Shown here one piece after another: positions 7,040 to 14,839 of a DNA stretch of 30,132 nucleotides; position 1 is the first letter of the stretch, and every line of letters starts with the position of its first letter. The position numbers and the translations under genes were made by a program. The stretch is from Patescibacteria group bacterium. Lineage in GTDB: Bacteria; Patescibacteriota; Patescibacteriia; UBA2169. The notes under the pieces were generated by a model. The model was not told the DNA's origin and made no database searches. It saw nothing but the letters and a program-made list of their open reading frames with translations. The stretch lies in contig JAHJSI010000021.1 of the NCBI GenBank assembly GCA_018830465.1, forward strand, positions 1 through 30,132. The letters run 5' to 3'.

Positions 7040-8920
7040 TTACGAAGATAAACCATTAGACAGTTCATCTTCTTGTATCTCATCTATATCCAAACTTTCT
7101 TCATCAACCTCTTCTGACAATTTTTCCACTCCAATTAAGCATACTTCCTGCCATGGCTTATATTGGCTCAAAAATGTCTCTTTTTTAACTTCTCCATCAG
7201 GGTATGTGATAGTATAATCAAAAGACGCTTTCATTCCAGCATGCGGGGTTTCTGTGCATTTCTTTTCTCCAACAGGCAAAGACAAAGTTTCAACATATTT
7301 TGTTTCAGGAGGGGCTACCCTGCCCCAAACACTGACTTCTGACTCTTCAATAATTCTACCGTCTTTTGTTCCCCAATATTCAAAAAACAAATCACTGCCT
7401 TCAATTCTGGTTAAAATCAACACATGGTTGTGAGTATCGTTTAAAAATTTAAAATCAGGCCAAGGATCATAAATAGTGGCGTCTTTTCCAGGCCTGTGCT
7501 GCTCATCAAAATAATATGAAACAGTATATGAATGGGGCCTGCGCAATGTAATAGGCAAGCCAGCAGCTAATGTGCCTCGGAATGTTGTTGTTCCTATCTG
7601 GCATAATCCTCCTCCATATTCTGGAATTGTTTCATTTCCTTTGATAACAAGTTCTGGAAGATATCCAGTATCTTTATCAACCTTGCCAATAGTTTTTAAA
7701 AGAGAAAATTCTTCATCAGGAGGAATAAGGGTGCCATTCACAGAATCTGCTCCAACCTTAATATTGTGCCTGCGATTTTTTGGGCTTCCGCCAAAGTTTG
7801 ACTTTCCCACGCCAAGAAGTTCAATAATTCCTAAATCATTTAAATCGCCAACATCTTGCTTTGGCTCTATTGTCAATACAACTGGCTCTAATTTTTCCTG
7901 TTTTTCCTCTGAATTAAAAAGCAGATCTTCCCAAGCTTTCCAAGTATCTTCTAAAGACAGTTTTCTGCCATTGGCGCTTGATTTAAATTCAACAACTTTG
8001 CCATTCTCCAAAGCAAAACGCGGCTCCTGGGGCTCAATATTAATCCTGCTCTCAAGAGGCTTAAGCAATTCAGAAAGTTTTTCTTTAGAAATTCCCAGTT
8101 CTGCTGATTTAAACCTAGAATTTGATTTTCTTACTTCAATCAAATCATTTATGCTAGTTGCAGGCCAATATATAAATTCTTTTTCATACTGAACAGTAAT
8201 GCCTTTTGTATAAATAATTTTCTGCGCCTCGCTCAAAAGAGGTTCAACATCTTCTTGGGTAAATTCAGGAATATCTTTTTCTAGCTTCAGCGCGATAGGA
8301 GAAAACTCAAGAGAGCTTAGCCGCAGATGAGCCTCCATCAAGGCGCGATCATAATTAAATATAATACCGCTTTTTTCTCCCACAATCTCTGGTTTCCAAT
8401 TTTTTATAACAATATGAGAATCTTGAGCTGGATGCTCTAATGATTTAAGATTCTCCTTTAATAAATTTTTAATATCCTGTTCGCGCCATTCAAAAACTGG
8501 CTCAACTTCAGATCTATCAATAACGCTTAAAAAAACTTGCTCTATATTTTTAAGAACATTTCCTGTCCTGCCATAGCTAAATGCAGTTTGCGCTGTTGCA
8601 GATATGTCGTATCTGATTAATTCATACGAAAGATCAGGATCTTCTGTTGTCGCGACAACCATTGGAGCATTAACTGTTCTATCCCTAAACACAAAAACAA
8701 GCCCATTCTGATGCAGCGCATCTATTTGGGATTGAATCGCTTTTTGAGCTTCATCAAAAGTTAATCCGCCAACAGGAATAGACCCAACCATTACCCCGGC
8801 ATATATTCTGCCTTTATACGCGTATTCATAGAATTTAGACACTGCAAAGCTCAAAAAGATAAAAACTAAAAACGCTATAAGCAGCCGGTCCCACAATTTT
8901 TTAGTTTTTCTTTTGAGCAT
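7040..8920 (-). CDS. VanW-family envelope protein with YoaR-like PG-binding domains
   Basis: The 626-residue protein has a basic N-terminus and one membrane helix (about 12-28), then two repeats of the putative peptidoglycan-binding YoaR/PG_binding_4 type (GVMVGSIPVGGLTFDEA near 41; a second unit about 180-350). The VanW domain follows at about 380-540, with IPEYGGGLCQIGTTTFRG and the RRPHSYTVSYY segment. The C-terminus has a G5-like stretch (FDYTITYPDGEVKKETF) and an acidic tail. VanW proteins are envelope proteins of unclear activity linked to cell-wall metabolism. It is the last gene of the hsp20 / 67-aa / VanW operon, 14 bp after its neighbour. Confidence 0.85.
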   Translation of the reverse strand: MLKRKTKKLWDRLLIAFLVFIFLSFAVSKFYEYAYKGRIYAGVMVGSIPVGGLTFDEAQKAIQSQIDALHQNGLVFVFRDRTVNAPMVVATTEDPDLSYELIRYDISATAQTAFSYGRTGNVLKNIEQVFLSVIDRSEVEPVFEWREQDIKNLLKENLKSLEHPAQDSHIVIKNWKPEIVGEKSGIIFNYDRALMEAHLRLSSLEFSPIALKLEKDIPEFTQEDVEPLLSEAQKIIYTKGITVQYEKEFIYWPATSINDLIEVRKSNSRFKSAELGISKEKLSELLKPLESRINIEPQEPRFALENGKVVEFKSSANGRKLSLEDTWKAWEDLLFNSEEKQEKLEPVVLTIEPKQDVGDLNDLGIIELLGVGKSNFGGSPKNRRHNIKVGADSVNGTLIPPDEEFSLLKTIGKVDKDTGYLPELVIKGNETIPEYGGGLCQIGTTTFRGTLAAGLPITLRRPHSYTVSYYFDEQHRPGKDATIYDPWPDFKFLNDTHNHVLILTRIEGSDLFFEYWGTKDGRIIEESEVSVWGRVAPPETKYVETLSLPVGEKKCTETPHAGMKASFDYTITYPDGEVKKETFLSQYKPWQEVCLIGVEKLSEEVDEESLDIDEIQEDELSNGLSS

Positions 8921-8934
8921 AGGAAAACTGCTTT

Positions 8935-9138
8935 TTACTCAATTTTTAATAAATAGTTCACTAACTCTATGGCTATATCTGAATCAGTATTTTCTCCGGC
9001 TGCAATTAATGCTAATTCAGCATCTCCGCCAGAATGCAGGGATGCGGGCAGATCTTCTTTATTAACAGAAAATGAGCCGCCTTGCTTAAGCATGACTTTG
9101 TAAATTCCACTGTGATCGCAAACAACTTTCGCATTCAT
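8935..9138 (-). CDS. Small conserved-looking protein, function unknown
   Basis: 67 residues (MNAKVVCDHSGIYKVMLKQG...). No family recognised. It has predicted beta-strand character at the N-terminus, a short Gly/Ala-rich middle and a C-terminal amphipathic helix (IAIELVNYLL), and no signal peptide. It lies one base from hsp20 and 14 bp from the VanW gene on the same strand, so it is very probably real and co-transcribed. Confidence 0.6.
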   Translation of the reverse strand: MNAKVVCDHSGIYKVMLKQGGSFSVNKEDLPASLHSGGDAELALIAAGENTDSDIAIELVNYLLKIE

Positions 9139-9139
9139 A

Positions 9140-9631
9140 TTATTCCTCGCTAACTCTGACTGAAATGCTTTTCTGTTTTTTAGAGCGCGGCAAGCGCACT
9201 GTTAAAACTCCATTCTTCAGGCTTGCGTTAACTTCGCCTGTTTCAACTTCAACTGGCAAAATAATTGATCTTGAAAACCCGCCCCAATAGCATTCTTGGT
9301 AATAATAATCATCTACGCCTTCTTCTTTAGACTGGCTTCTCTCGCCGCGGATTGTGAGCATATCGCTATTGATTGATATATCAATATTTTCTGGCTTAAC
9401 TCCCGCGATTGTTGATACAACAACAATCTCATCTTCTGTGCTATATACATCAACAGAAAGCTGGCCTTCATAATTTTCATCAAGCCAGTCTTTTTTATCC
9501 TGCTTTTGCTCTTTGTCCGCGTCTTGTTTATGGGCTTCATGTTCTTGTTCTGCTTGCGTGTTTGCGTCAATTTCCTGGTCTTCTTCTGCCTCCTCTTTGA
9601 TGCCAGCTAATTTGTTCAAAAAACTTACCAT
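9140..9631 (-). CDS. Hsp20/alpha-crystallin small heat-shock protein
   Basis: The 163-residue protein has a short N-terminus (MVSFLNKLAG), an acidic Gln/Lys/Asp-rich linker (14-47) and then an alpha-crystallin domain (about 55-150): LSVDVYSTEDEIVVVSTIAGV, IDISINSDMLTIRGER, and the signature LKNGVLTVRLPRS. The C-terminus ends ISVRVSEE, an I-x-V-type tail that normally docks on a neighbouring subunit. It is an ATP-independent holdase. A minus-strand TATAAT (9673-9668) lies 37 bp upstream of the start. No CIRCE element is seen. Confidence 0.93.
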   Translation of the reverse strand: MVSFLNKLAGIKEEAEEDQEIDANTQAEQEHEAHKQDADKEQKQDKKDWLDENYEGQLSVDVYSTEDEIVVVSTIAGVKPENIDISINSDMLTIRGERSQSKEEGVDDYYYQECYWGGFSRSIILPVEVETGEVNASLKNGVLTVRLPRSKKQKSISVRVSEE

Positions 9632-9680
9632 ATTTATTTTTAAAATTATTATTATTCTATTTTTATTATTATATCAAAAA

Positions 9681-9706
9681 ACACCTCACTTAAACAAGGG
9701 AAGTGT
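9681..9706 (-). terminator. Terminator of tRNA-Glu
   Basis: On the minus strand ACACTTCCCT pairs with AGTGAGGTGT (one mismatch, one wobble), followed by six T, 5 bp past the tRNA CCA end. Confidence 0.65.
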
Positions 9707-9710
9707 CTTT

Positions 9711-9785
9711 TGGTAGCCCCAAGGGGAATTGAACCCCTGTTACCAGGATGAAAACCTGGCGTCCTAGCCACTAGACGATGGGGCC
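9711..9785 (-). tRNA. tRNA-Glu (TTC)
   Basis: The acceptor GGCCCCA pairs with TGGGGCT (G1-U72 wobble); discriminator A, encoded CCA. The anticodon loop TTTTCAT gives TTC at 9750-9752. The variable and T arms (GGTAACAGGGGTTC) are typical of tRNA-Glu. Length 75 nt. Confidence 0.95.
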
Positions 9786-9801
9786 TTAGTGGACAACGCT
9801 G

Positions 9802-9830
9802 ATTATATATATATATATAAGTTTCGTCAA
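9802..9830 (-). promoter_or_regulatory. Divergent promoter region of tRNA-Glu and tsaD
   Basis: On the minus strand TTGACG (9830-9825), a 17-bp spacer and TATAAT (9807-9802) predict a start about 10 nt before tRNA-Glu. On the plus strand TGGACA (9790-9795) with TATATA (9814-9819) could serve tsaD, so the two promoters overlap face to face. Confidence 0.6.
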
Positions 9831-9837
9831 TGCCAAA

Positions 9838-9885
9838 AAAAGCACCCTGCCTCTCGACTATGTTCGAGACTAGGTGCTTTTATTT
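9838..9885 (+). promoter_or_regulatory. Terminator-like hairpin in the tsaD leader
   Basis: AAAAGCACC (9838-9846) pairs with GGTGCTTTT (9873-9881). An inner stem, TCTCGA with TCGAGA, caps it, and TTTTATTTT follows. It lies between the tsaD promoter and the start codon at 9911, so it could attenuate tsaD or be an inserted palindrome. Confidence 0.5.
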
Positions 9886-9910
9886 TAAATTTCTGCTAAC
9901 ATTAGCGCAT

Positions 9911-10939
9911 ATGAAAATTCTTGGAATTGAAACTTCTTGTGATGACACATGCGCCGCGCTTTTGGATATAAAGCGTGGAAAATTTAATGTGCTCAAAAGC
10001 ATTGTTGCGTCCCAAGCAAATCTGCATAAAAAGTATGGAGGCGTGGTTCCAGAGGTTGCGGCACGAAAACATGTTGAAACAATAATACCTGTTATCAGCG
10101 AGGCAATCAGACAACAACGATCAAAAGTTGACGTGATTGCCATAGCAAGCGGTCCAGGACTTATATCATCTTTGCATGTTGGTGTTGAAACTGCCAAAGC
10201 ATTATCCCTTGTATGGGACGTGCCTTTGATAAAAGTGAATCACATTGAGGCGCACATCTACTCTGTATTGTTGAGTGTAGGTGTGAGGCATGCCTCGCAC
10301 TTACCATTTAAATTCCCCGCAATCGCGCTAATCGTCTCTGGCGGGCATACAGAATTAATCCTGATGCGCGACCACGGCAAATATTCCCTCCTTGGCAGAA
10401 CCCGCGATGACGCGGCAGGAGAAGCATTTGACAAATCAGCAAAAATGCTCGGCTTGCCTTATCCCGGAGGTCCGCAAATCTCGCAACACGCACAGCATGG
10501 CGATCCGCGCAAGTATGATATTCCAAAGCCAATGATACATGAACCAGGATATGAATTCTCTTTTTCTGGAATGAAAAACGCAATCAGATTGCTTATTGAA
10601 AATTTCGGTACAGACGCCCCATTGGGGCGTCTCTCTCCCGACCTCTGCGCTTCCATTGAGCAAGCAATCATAGATGTACTAACAAACAAATCCATTAAAA
10701 CAATCGAGCATTATAAGCCAAAGACATTCATCTTAGCTGGCGGAGTAAGCGCGAACAAAAAACTGCGCAAAACATTAAAATATGCTTTGCCAAAATCAAC
10801 ACAATTTCTTGCGCCTGATATAAAATTCTGCATGGACAATGCCTCTATGGTTGCTGTGGCCGCATATTTTCATGCAAAAAACAAAGAATATATTCCCTAC
10901 CACAAATTAACAGCAAATGCGAACTGGGAACTTGTCTAA
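9911..10939 (+). CDS. tsaD: tRNA N6-threonylcarbamoyladenosine transferase TsaD
   Basis: The 342-residue protein transfers the threonylcarbamoyl group to A37 of ANN-decoding tRNAs. The start is set at 9911 because MKILGIETSCDDTCAALLD is the family N-terminus; a frame from 9830 would translate the leader hairpin. Motifs: HIEAH (metal-binding His pair, about 110-114), IVSGGHTELI, GRTRDDAAGEAFDK, GLPYPGGP, FSGMKNA, GGVSANKKLR. Two palindromes are built into the frame: residues 123-132 (10277-10304) and 233-242 (10608-10635, TDAPLGRLSP). Both fall at expected surface-loop positions, one before IVSGGHTE and one before the helix after the SFSGMKNA region. Confidence 0.96.
   Translation: MKILGIETSCDDTCAALLDIKRGKFNVLKSIVASQANLHKKYGGVVPEVAARKHVETIIPVISEAIRQQRSKVDVIAIASGPGLISSLHVGVETAKALSLVWDVPLIKVNHIEAHIYSVLLSVGVRHASHLPFKFPAIALIVSGGHTELILMRDHGKYSLLGRTRDDAAGEAFDKSAKMLGLPYPGGPQISQHAQHGDPRKYDIPKPMIHEPGYEFSFSGMKNAIRLLIENFGTDAPLGRLSPDLCASIEQAIIDVLTNKSIKTIEHYKPKTFILAGGVSANKKLRKTLKYALPKSTQFLAPDIKFCMDNASMVAVAAYFHAKNKEYIPYHKLTANANWELV
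10277..10304. repeat. 28-bp palindrome inside tsaD
   Basis: GTAGGTGTGAGGCA (10277-10290) pairs fully with TGCCTCGCACTTAC (10291-10304), with two G-U pairs. It has the same length, centre (GGCATGCC) and ends (GTAG, TAC) as the core of the palindrome at 5791-5822. It encodes VGVRHASHLP in TsaD, where homologues have a shorter linker. Confidence 0.75.
10608..10635. repeat. GACGCCCC palindrome inside tsaD
   Basis: The 8-bp arms GACGCCCC and GGGGCGTC flank a 3-nt loop, with GTACA before and TCTC after. The same sequence occurs twice in valS (13940 and 14121). Encodes TDAPLGRLSP. Confidence 0.8.
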
Positions 10940-11182
10940 AATAAAAATTCCAAAAATTGCCGGGGTGTTATAATATGCGCCGCGCATTCGTTCTAGTTCA
11001 AGCTGTCTAGGTCCTTGCTCATGCGCAATAGTCAAGTCAACAAGTTCAAAAACCCTATCAAGAGAATTATTCCTGCGCTCAATATCAACCACAACTTTGA
11101 CCATGTCGCCGAAGATTTCCTGGGCAAGCCTTTTGAGCTTGTCTTTGTTGATTTTCTCTCTTATAATTTCTATTGCTGGCAT
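10907..11182 (-). CDS. Small protein with DUF5674-like N-terminus, probably truncated
   Basis: 91 residues. The first 35 (IEIIREKINKDKLKRLAQ, then FGDMVKVVVDIE) resemble the start of DUF5674 proteins as I recall them, but the rest does not follow the expected 'HADxE...DLWGIN' pattern, so the gene looks frameshifted or rebuilt. The 3' end overlaps the end of tsaD by 33 bp in antisense. It may be a decaying gene. No function is known. Confidence 0.45.
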   Translation of the reverse strand: MPAIEIIREKINKDKLKRLAQEIFGDMVKVVVDIERRNNSLDRVFELVDLTIAHEQGPRQLELERMRGAYYNTPAIFGIFILDKFPVRICC

Positions 11183-11216
11183 TGAATTTTTTCCTAAAAT
11201 ATGGTAAATTATCTAT

Positions 11217-11444
11217 ATGAAACATACCTATAACAAGCAAAAAACACAAGCAGTATGGGATTATGACATCGCCACCGCGAACTTCTCAAATCCATGGGTA
11301 ATGCGGTGGTATTTATCGCGCAGAATCAATTGGGCTGATTGGAAAGGGCTTCGCAAAAAAGATATAAAAGAACATCTTGAGCATCTTGATATTTCGCACG
11401 GAATGAAAAAATTACTAGCAAAAGCAGTGCATGCAATTAACTAA
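11217..11444 (+). CDS. Small partner protein of AbiEii-like toxin (antitoxin candidate)
   Basis: 75 residues, basic, Trp-rich (AVWDYDIATANFSNPWVMRWYLSRRINWADW). It overlaps the following AbiEii-type gene by 14 bp. Similar small 'NPxVxxWYLxRxIN' proteins precede nucleotidyltransferase genes in CPR bacteria, from memory. A candidate extended -10 (TGG-TAAATT) ends 6 bp before the ATG, so the transcript may be leaderless. The antitoxin role is inferred from position only. Confidence 0.6.
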   Translation: MKHTYNKQKTQAVWDYDIATANFSNPWVMRWYLSRRINWADWKGLRKKDIKEHLEHLDISHGMKKLLAKAVHAIN

Positions 11445-12099
11445 ACTGCAAAAACAAACTCTTGACGCGATAAGCCAAACAGATCTGGTCAAGTATTTTT
11501 ATTGGACTGGCGGCACACTGCTTTCTGCGCATTATCTGCATCACAGAACAAGCGAAGATTTGGATTTTTTTTCTGATGATTTAATACAAGAAGAAGCTGT
11601 TCTCGCTCAAATAAACAAAATCAAAAAAATGCTTGGATTCACAAAAATGCGCCATATAACAAATCTTAATCGCCAGCAATATATTCTGCAAAAAGGCAAA
11701 GAACAGCTAAAACTTGAATTTGTATATTTTCCGTTTAAGTCAATCTCAAAGCCAAAAAAAGTACGGAATTACCCGGTCAAAATCGCTTCATTGAAAGATA
11801 TCGCAGTAAACAAAATTTTCGCGCTATACGAGCGTGGAGAACCAAAAGATGCAATAGATCTATATTACATAAACAAAAAAGAAAAATTCAACATTGATGA
11901 ACTTTTTAAGCTTGCCACGAAAAAATTTGATAATATCGACAAAGCAACTTTAGCAAGTAAAGCAATAGAAGCAGTAGAGCGGATTGATGAAATAAAACCT
12001 TTATTAGAAAAAAAAGTAAACACGCAAAAACTAAAATCAGAAATAGAAGACCTGTTCAGCAAATCAGGGGCTAAATATTTATCAACTCTTCTGGTATAA
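11431..12099 (+). CDS. AbiEii/AbiGii-family nucleotidyltransferase (DUF1814), toxin candidate
   Basis: The 222-residue protein has the DUF1814 nucleotidyltransferase core: YFYWTGGTLLSAHYLHHRTSEDLDFFSDD (about 24-52; GG and the DxD-like EDLDFF motif) and SLKDIAVNKIFALYERGEPKDAIDLYYI (about 115-142; K and RxxxKDxxDL motifs). AbiEii toxins are NTP-transferases that modify tRNA in type IV toxin-antitoxin systems. The gene ends 2 bp before valS, so a tRNA-targeting toxin type is tied to a tRNA synthetase in one operon. Whether it is toxic or a housekeeping adaptation is unknown. Confidence 0.82.
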   Translation: MQLTKLQKQTLDAISQTDLVKYFYWTGGTLLSAHYLHHRTSEDLDFFSDDLIQEEAVLAQINKIKKMLGFTKMRHITNLNRQQYILQKGKEQLKLEFVYFPFKSISKPKKVRNYPVKIASLKDIAVNKIFALYERGEPKDAIDLYYINKKEKFNIDELFKLATKKFDNIDKATLASKAIEAVERIDEIKPLLEKKVNTQKLKSEIEDLFSKSGAKYLSTLLV

Positions 12100-12100
12100 T

Positions 12101-14827
12101 ATGACTGACAAAAATATCCCAAAAGCATATGAACCCAATAAAGTAGAAGATTCTATTTACAAAAAATGGGAATCTTCTGGTTTGTTTGAGCCAAATAAGA
12201 AAGCAGACAATAAGCCTTTCTCAATTTCAATGCCGCCGCCAAACGCGACCGGCACTTTGCACCTTGGACATGCTGTTATGCTTGCGATTGAGGATATTAT
12301 GGCGCGTTACGCGCGCATGAAGGGAAGACCGACTCTTTGGCTTCCTGGAACAGACCATGCCGCAATCGCGACTGAGAATAAAGTTGAAAAAGATCTTTTG
12401 AAAAAATCTAAAAAAACCAAGCAAGAGCTCGGGCGTGAAAAATTTTTAAAAGAAGTAAATGATTTTGTCGCGTCCTCACAGAATACAATCAAAAAGCAAA
12501 TGCGCAAAATGGGCGCGTCCTGCGACTGGTCGCGCGAGAGATATACTTTGGATGAGGGACTTTCCAGATGCGTGCAAGAAGTGTTCATCAAGATGTATAA
12601 TGATGGATTGATTTATCGCGGACATAGAATTGTTAACTGGTGCACAAGATGCCAGAGCACTTTAGCGGATGATGAAGTTGAATACAAAGAGCAATACGCA
12701 AAATTTTATTATTTAAAATACGGCCCTGTCACAATTGGAACAGCTCGGCCAGAAACAAAGGTCTTGGATAAAGTAATTATTGTGCATCCAGATGACAAGC
12801 GATACAAAGAATATATTGGAAAATCTTTAAACGTGCCTTGGATTGATGGAACAGTAAAAGCAATATTTGTCGCGGACAAAGCAGCTGACATGGATTTTGG
12901 TTCTGGCGCAATGACAATCACTCCTGCGCACAGCTTTTTAGATTTTGATTTAGCGAAAAAATATGGCTTTGAAATTAAGCAGATTATCGGGCCAGATGGA
13001 AAATTGACTGAAAACGGCGGCAAATTCGCTGGCATGGATGTGCGGGAAGCTCGCGAAGCAATTGTAAAAGAGCTTGATAAAAAAGGTCTAATAGAAAAAA
13101 TCGACGAAAACTACGTCCACAATCTTTCTGTTTGCTATAGATGCGACACTCCGGTTGAGCCATTAGTTTCAGAGCAATGGTTTGTGAGCGTGGACAAGCC
13201 AGCCCGTGAATGGCGCAACAAGAAGCAATCTCTGAAGAAAATCGCGCTTGATGCTGTTAAATCTGGTGACATAGAAATTGTGCCAAAAAGATTTAATAAA
13301 ACATATTTTAATTGGATGGACAGCCTGCACGACTGGTGCATTTCTAGACAAATTTGGTTTGGGCATCGTATCCCAGTTTGGTATCGCAAAAACGACAAGT
13401 CAGATTATGTAGTATCTATTAAATCGCCTGGCAAAGATTATGAGCAGGATCCCGACACTCTAGACACTTGGTTCTCTAGTGCTTTGTGGACGTTCTCCAC
13501 TCTTCTAGACAAACCAAAAAAAGACGACACCCTTGATTCATGGATTGAACGTAATCGCAAAAAAGGAAAAGACCTTGCAAACTTTCATCCGACCACTGTA
13601 ATGGAAACTGGATATGATATTCTGTTTTTCTGGATTGCTAGAATGATTCTAATGACAACTTATGTGCTTGGCGAGATTCCGTTTAAGACAGTTTACTTGC
13701 ATGGCTTAATCCGCGACAAGCAGGGGCGCAAGATGAGCAAATCTCTTGGCAATGGAATTGACCCATTGGATATGATTGAAAAATACGGGGCAGACGCGAC
13801 TCGTTTATCTCTTGTTCTTGGCACAACTGCGGGAAACGACTCTCGGTTATATGAAGAAAAAATCGCAGGATACAGAAATTTTATAAATAAAATTTGGAAT
13901 ATTGCTAGGTTTATACTAACGAGCGACGCAAAAACTCCTGTACAGACGCCCCATGGGGACGTCTCTCTCCTTGCTGACAAATGGATTGAATCCCGGCTCC
14001 AGAATCTTATTTCTGAAACAACAGAGCATTATGAAAAATATGAATACTCTTTAGCTGGCGAAAAAATATATGATTTTCTTTGGCATGATTTAGCTGACTG
14101 GTATGTTGAAATTTCTAAATGTACAGACGCCCCAGCGGGGCGTCTCTCCCTAGCCCCGGATATTTTATTGCAAGCAATCAAGCTTTTGCATCCTTTTACT
14201 CCATTTGTAACAGAAGAAATCTTCCAGCGCCTCAAAAAAGGCAAGCTCATCAAAACAGACGACAAATTCCTAGCATCATCTGAATGGCCAAAGGTGAGCA
14301 CGCGCCATGGCGCGTATCCACAAAAAACGAAGCCCTGTACCGAAGACCGAAGGTCTTATGGTACTAGGGTTGAGCAAGACTTTAAAGTTTTGCAAGATCT
14401 CATAACCGCTATCCGCGATATGCGCGCAAAATATAGTTTGCCATATTCTGAAAAATTAGACGCGGTAATCGCAACCCGCAAACACAAAAATTTGTTCCAA
14501 GAGCAGGAACTTGTTGTTGAAGCGCTTACCAAAGTGCGCATTCAAGTGCTTCCTTCAAAGCCAGTTGAAAAACAGAACTTCATTCGCAGCCATGCGAGTG
14601 AATTTGATATATTTATAAAACTCTCTGCAAATCATTTTAAAAAGCAAAAGCAGAATCTTTCAATAGAAAAAGAGCAACTAGATCAATATATTAAAATATT
14701 AGAAAAAAAGCTTTCAAATAAAAACTTCTTGCAAAACGCGCCTGAAAATGTTATAAAGCAAGAACAGGAAAAACTGCAAGATGCAGAAAAAAAACTAAAA
14801 AAGCTGGTTCATTCACATCAAACTTAG
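12101..14827 (+). CDS. valS: Valyl-tRNA synthetase with in-frame palindrome insertions
   Basis: The 908-residue class I synthetase charges tRNA-Val. Motifs: PPPNATGTLHLGH (46-57, HIGH), CTRCQSTL and CYRCDTPVEPL (zinc or structural knuckles), a CP1 editing domain with TARPET, WFSSALWTFSTL, and KMSKS (544-548). The C-terminus is the tRNA-binding coiled coil. Four palindromes lie in the frame: residues 614-623, 674-683 (TDAPAGRLSL), 734-739 and 745-756, all after the catalytic core in the anticodon-binding and linker region. It begins 2 bp after the AbiEii-like gene, with no Shine-Dalgarno. A TATAAT at 12095-12100 is too close to the ATG to serve it. Confidence 0.96.
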   Translation: MTDKNIPKAYEPNKVEDSIYKKWESSGLFEPNKKADNKPFSISMPPPNATGTLHLGHAVMLAIEDIMARYARMKGRPTLWLPGTDHAAIATENKVEKDLLKKSKKTKQELGREKFLKEVNDFVASSQNTIKKQMRKMGASCDWSRERYTLDEGLSRCVQEVFIKMYNDGLIYRGHRIVNWCTRCQSTLADDEVEYKEQYAKFYYLKYGPVTIGTARPETKVLDKVIIVHPDDKRYKEYIGKSLNVPWIDGTVKAIFVADKAADMDFGSGAMTITPAHSFLDFDLAKKYGFEIKQIIGPDGKLTENGGKFAGMDVREAREAIVKELDKKGLIEKIDENYVHNLSVCYRCDTPVEPLVSEQWFVSVDKPAREWRNKKQSLKKIALDAVKSGDIEIVPKRFNKTYFNWMDSLHDWCISRQIWFGHRIPVWYRKNDKSDYVVSIKSPGKDYEQDPDTLDTWFSSALWTFSTLLDKPKKDDTLDSWIERNRKKGKDLANFHPTTVMETGYDILFFWIARMILMTTYVLGEIPFKTVYLHGLIRDKQGRKMSKSLGNGIDPLDMIEKYGADATRLSLVLGTTAGNDSRLYEEKIAGYRNFINKIWNIARFILTSDAKTPVQTPHGDVSLLADKWIESRLQNLISETTEHYEKYEYSLAGEKIYDFLWHDLADWYVEISKCTDAPAGRLSLAPDILLQAIKLLHPFTPFVTEEIFQRLKKGKLIKTDDKFLASSEWPKVSTRHGAYPQKTKPCTEDRRSYGTRVEQDFKVLQDLITAIRDMRAKYSLPYSEKLDAVIATRKHKNLFQEQELVVEALTKVRIQVLPSKPVEKQNFIRSHASEFDIFIKLSANHFKKQKQNLSIEKEQLDQYIKILEKKLSNKNFLQNAPENVIKQEQEKLQDAEKKLKKLVHSHQT
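13940..13967. repeat. GACGCCCC palindrome in valS (copy 1)
   Basis: GTACAGACGCCCC-AT-GGGGACGTC, followed by TCTC. Near-identical to 10608 and 14121 but read one frame over (VQTPHGDVSL). Confidence 0.8.
14121..14147. repeat. GACGCCCC palindrome in valS (copy 2)
   Basis: GTACAGACGCCCC-AGC-GGGGCGTC, followed by TCTC. Encodes TDAPAGRLSL, in the same frame as the tsaD copy (TDAPLGRLSP). Confidence 0.8.
14300..14315. repeat. Perfect 16-bp palindrome in valS
   Basis: ACGCGCCATGGCGCGT is exactly self-complementary, with partly matching GTG/CAC flanks. It encodes part of RHGAY in a segment that appears longer than in other ValS. Confidence 0.6.
14334..14368. repeat. Nested hairpin palindrome in valS
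   Basis: GTACC pairs with GGTAC and AGACC with GGTCT around a GAA loop; outer CCCT/AGGG also pair. Encodes CTEDRRSYGTR. Separated from the 14300 palindrome by only 18 bp. Confidence 0.65.
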
Positions 14828-14839
14828 GGAGGCGCAGTA

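Noticed and set aside
9830..9910. Extended N-terminus of TsaD
   Set aside because: It would translate the leader hairpin; the family N-terminus begins at 9911.
12091..12106. TATAAT directly before the valS ATG as the valS promoter
   Set aside because: It ends one base before the ATG, so transcription would start inside codon 2-3; it overlaps the end of the upstream gene and valS is more likely co-transcribed.
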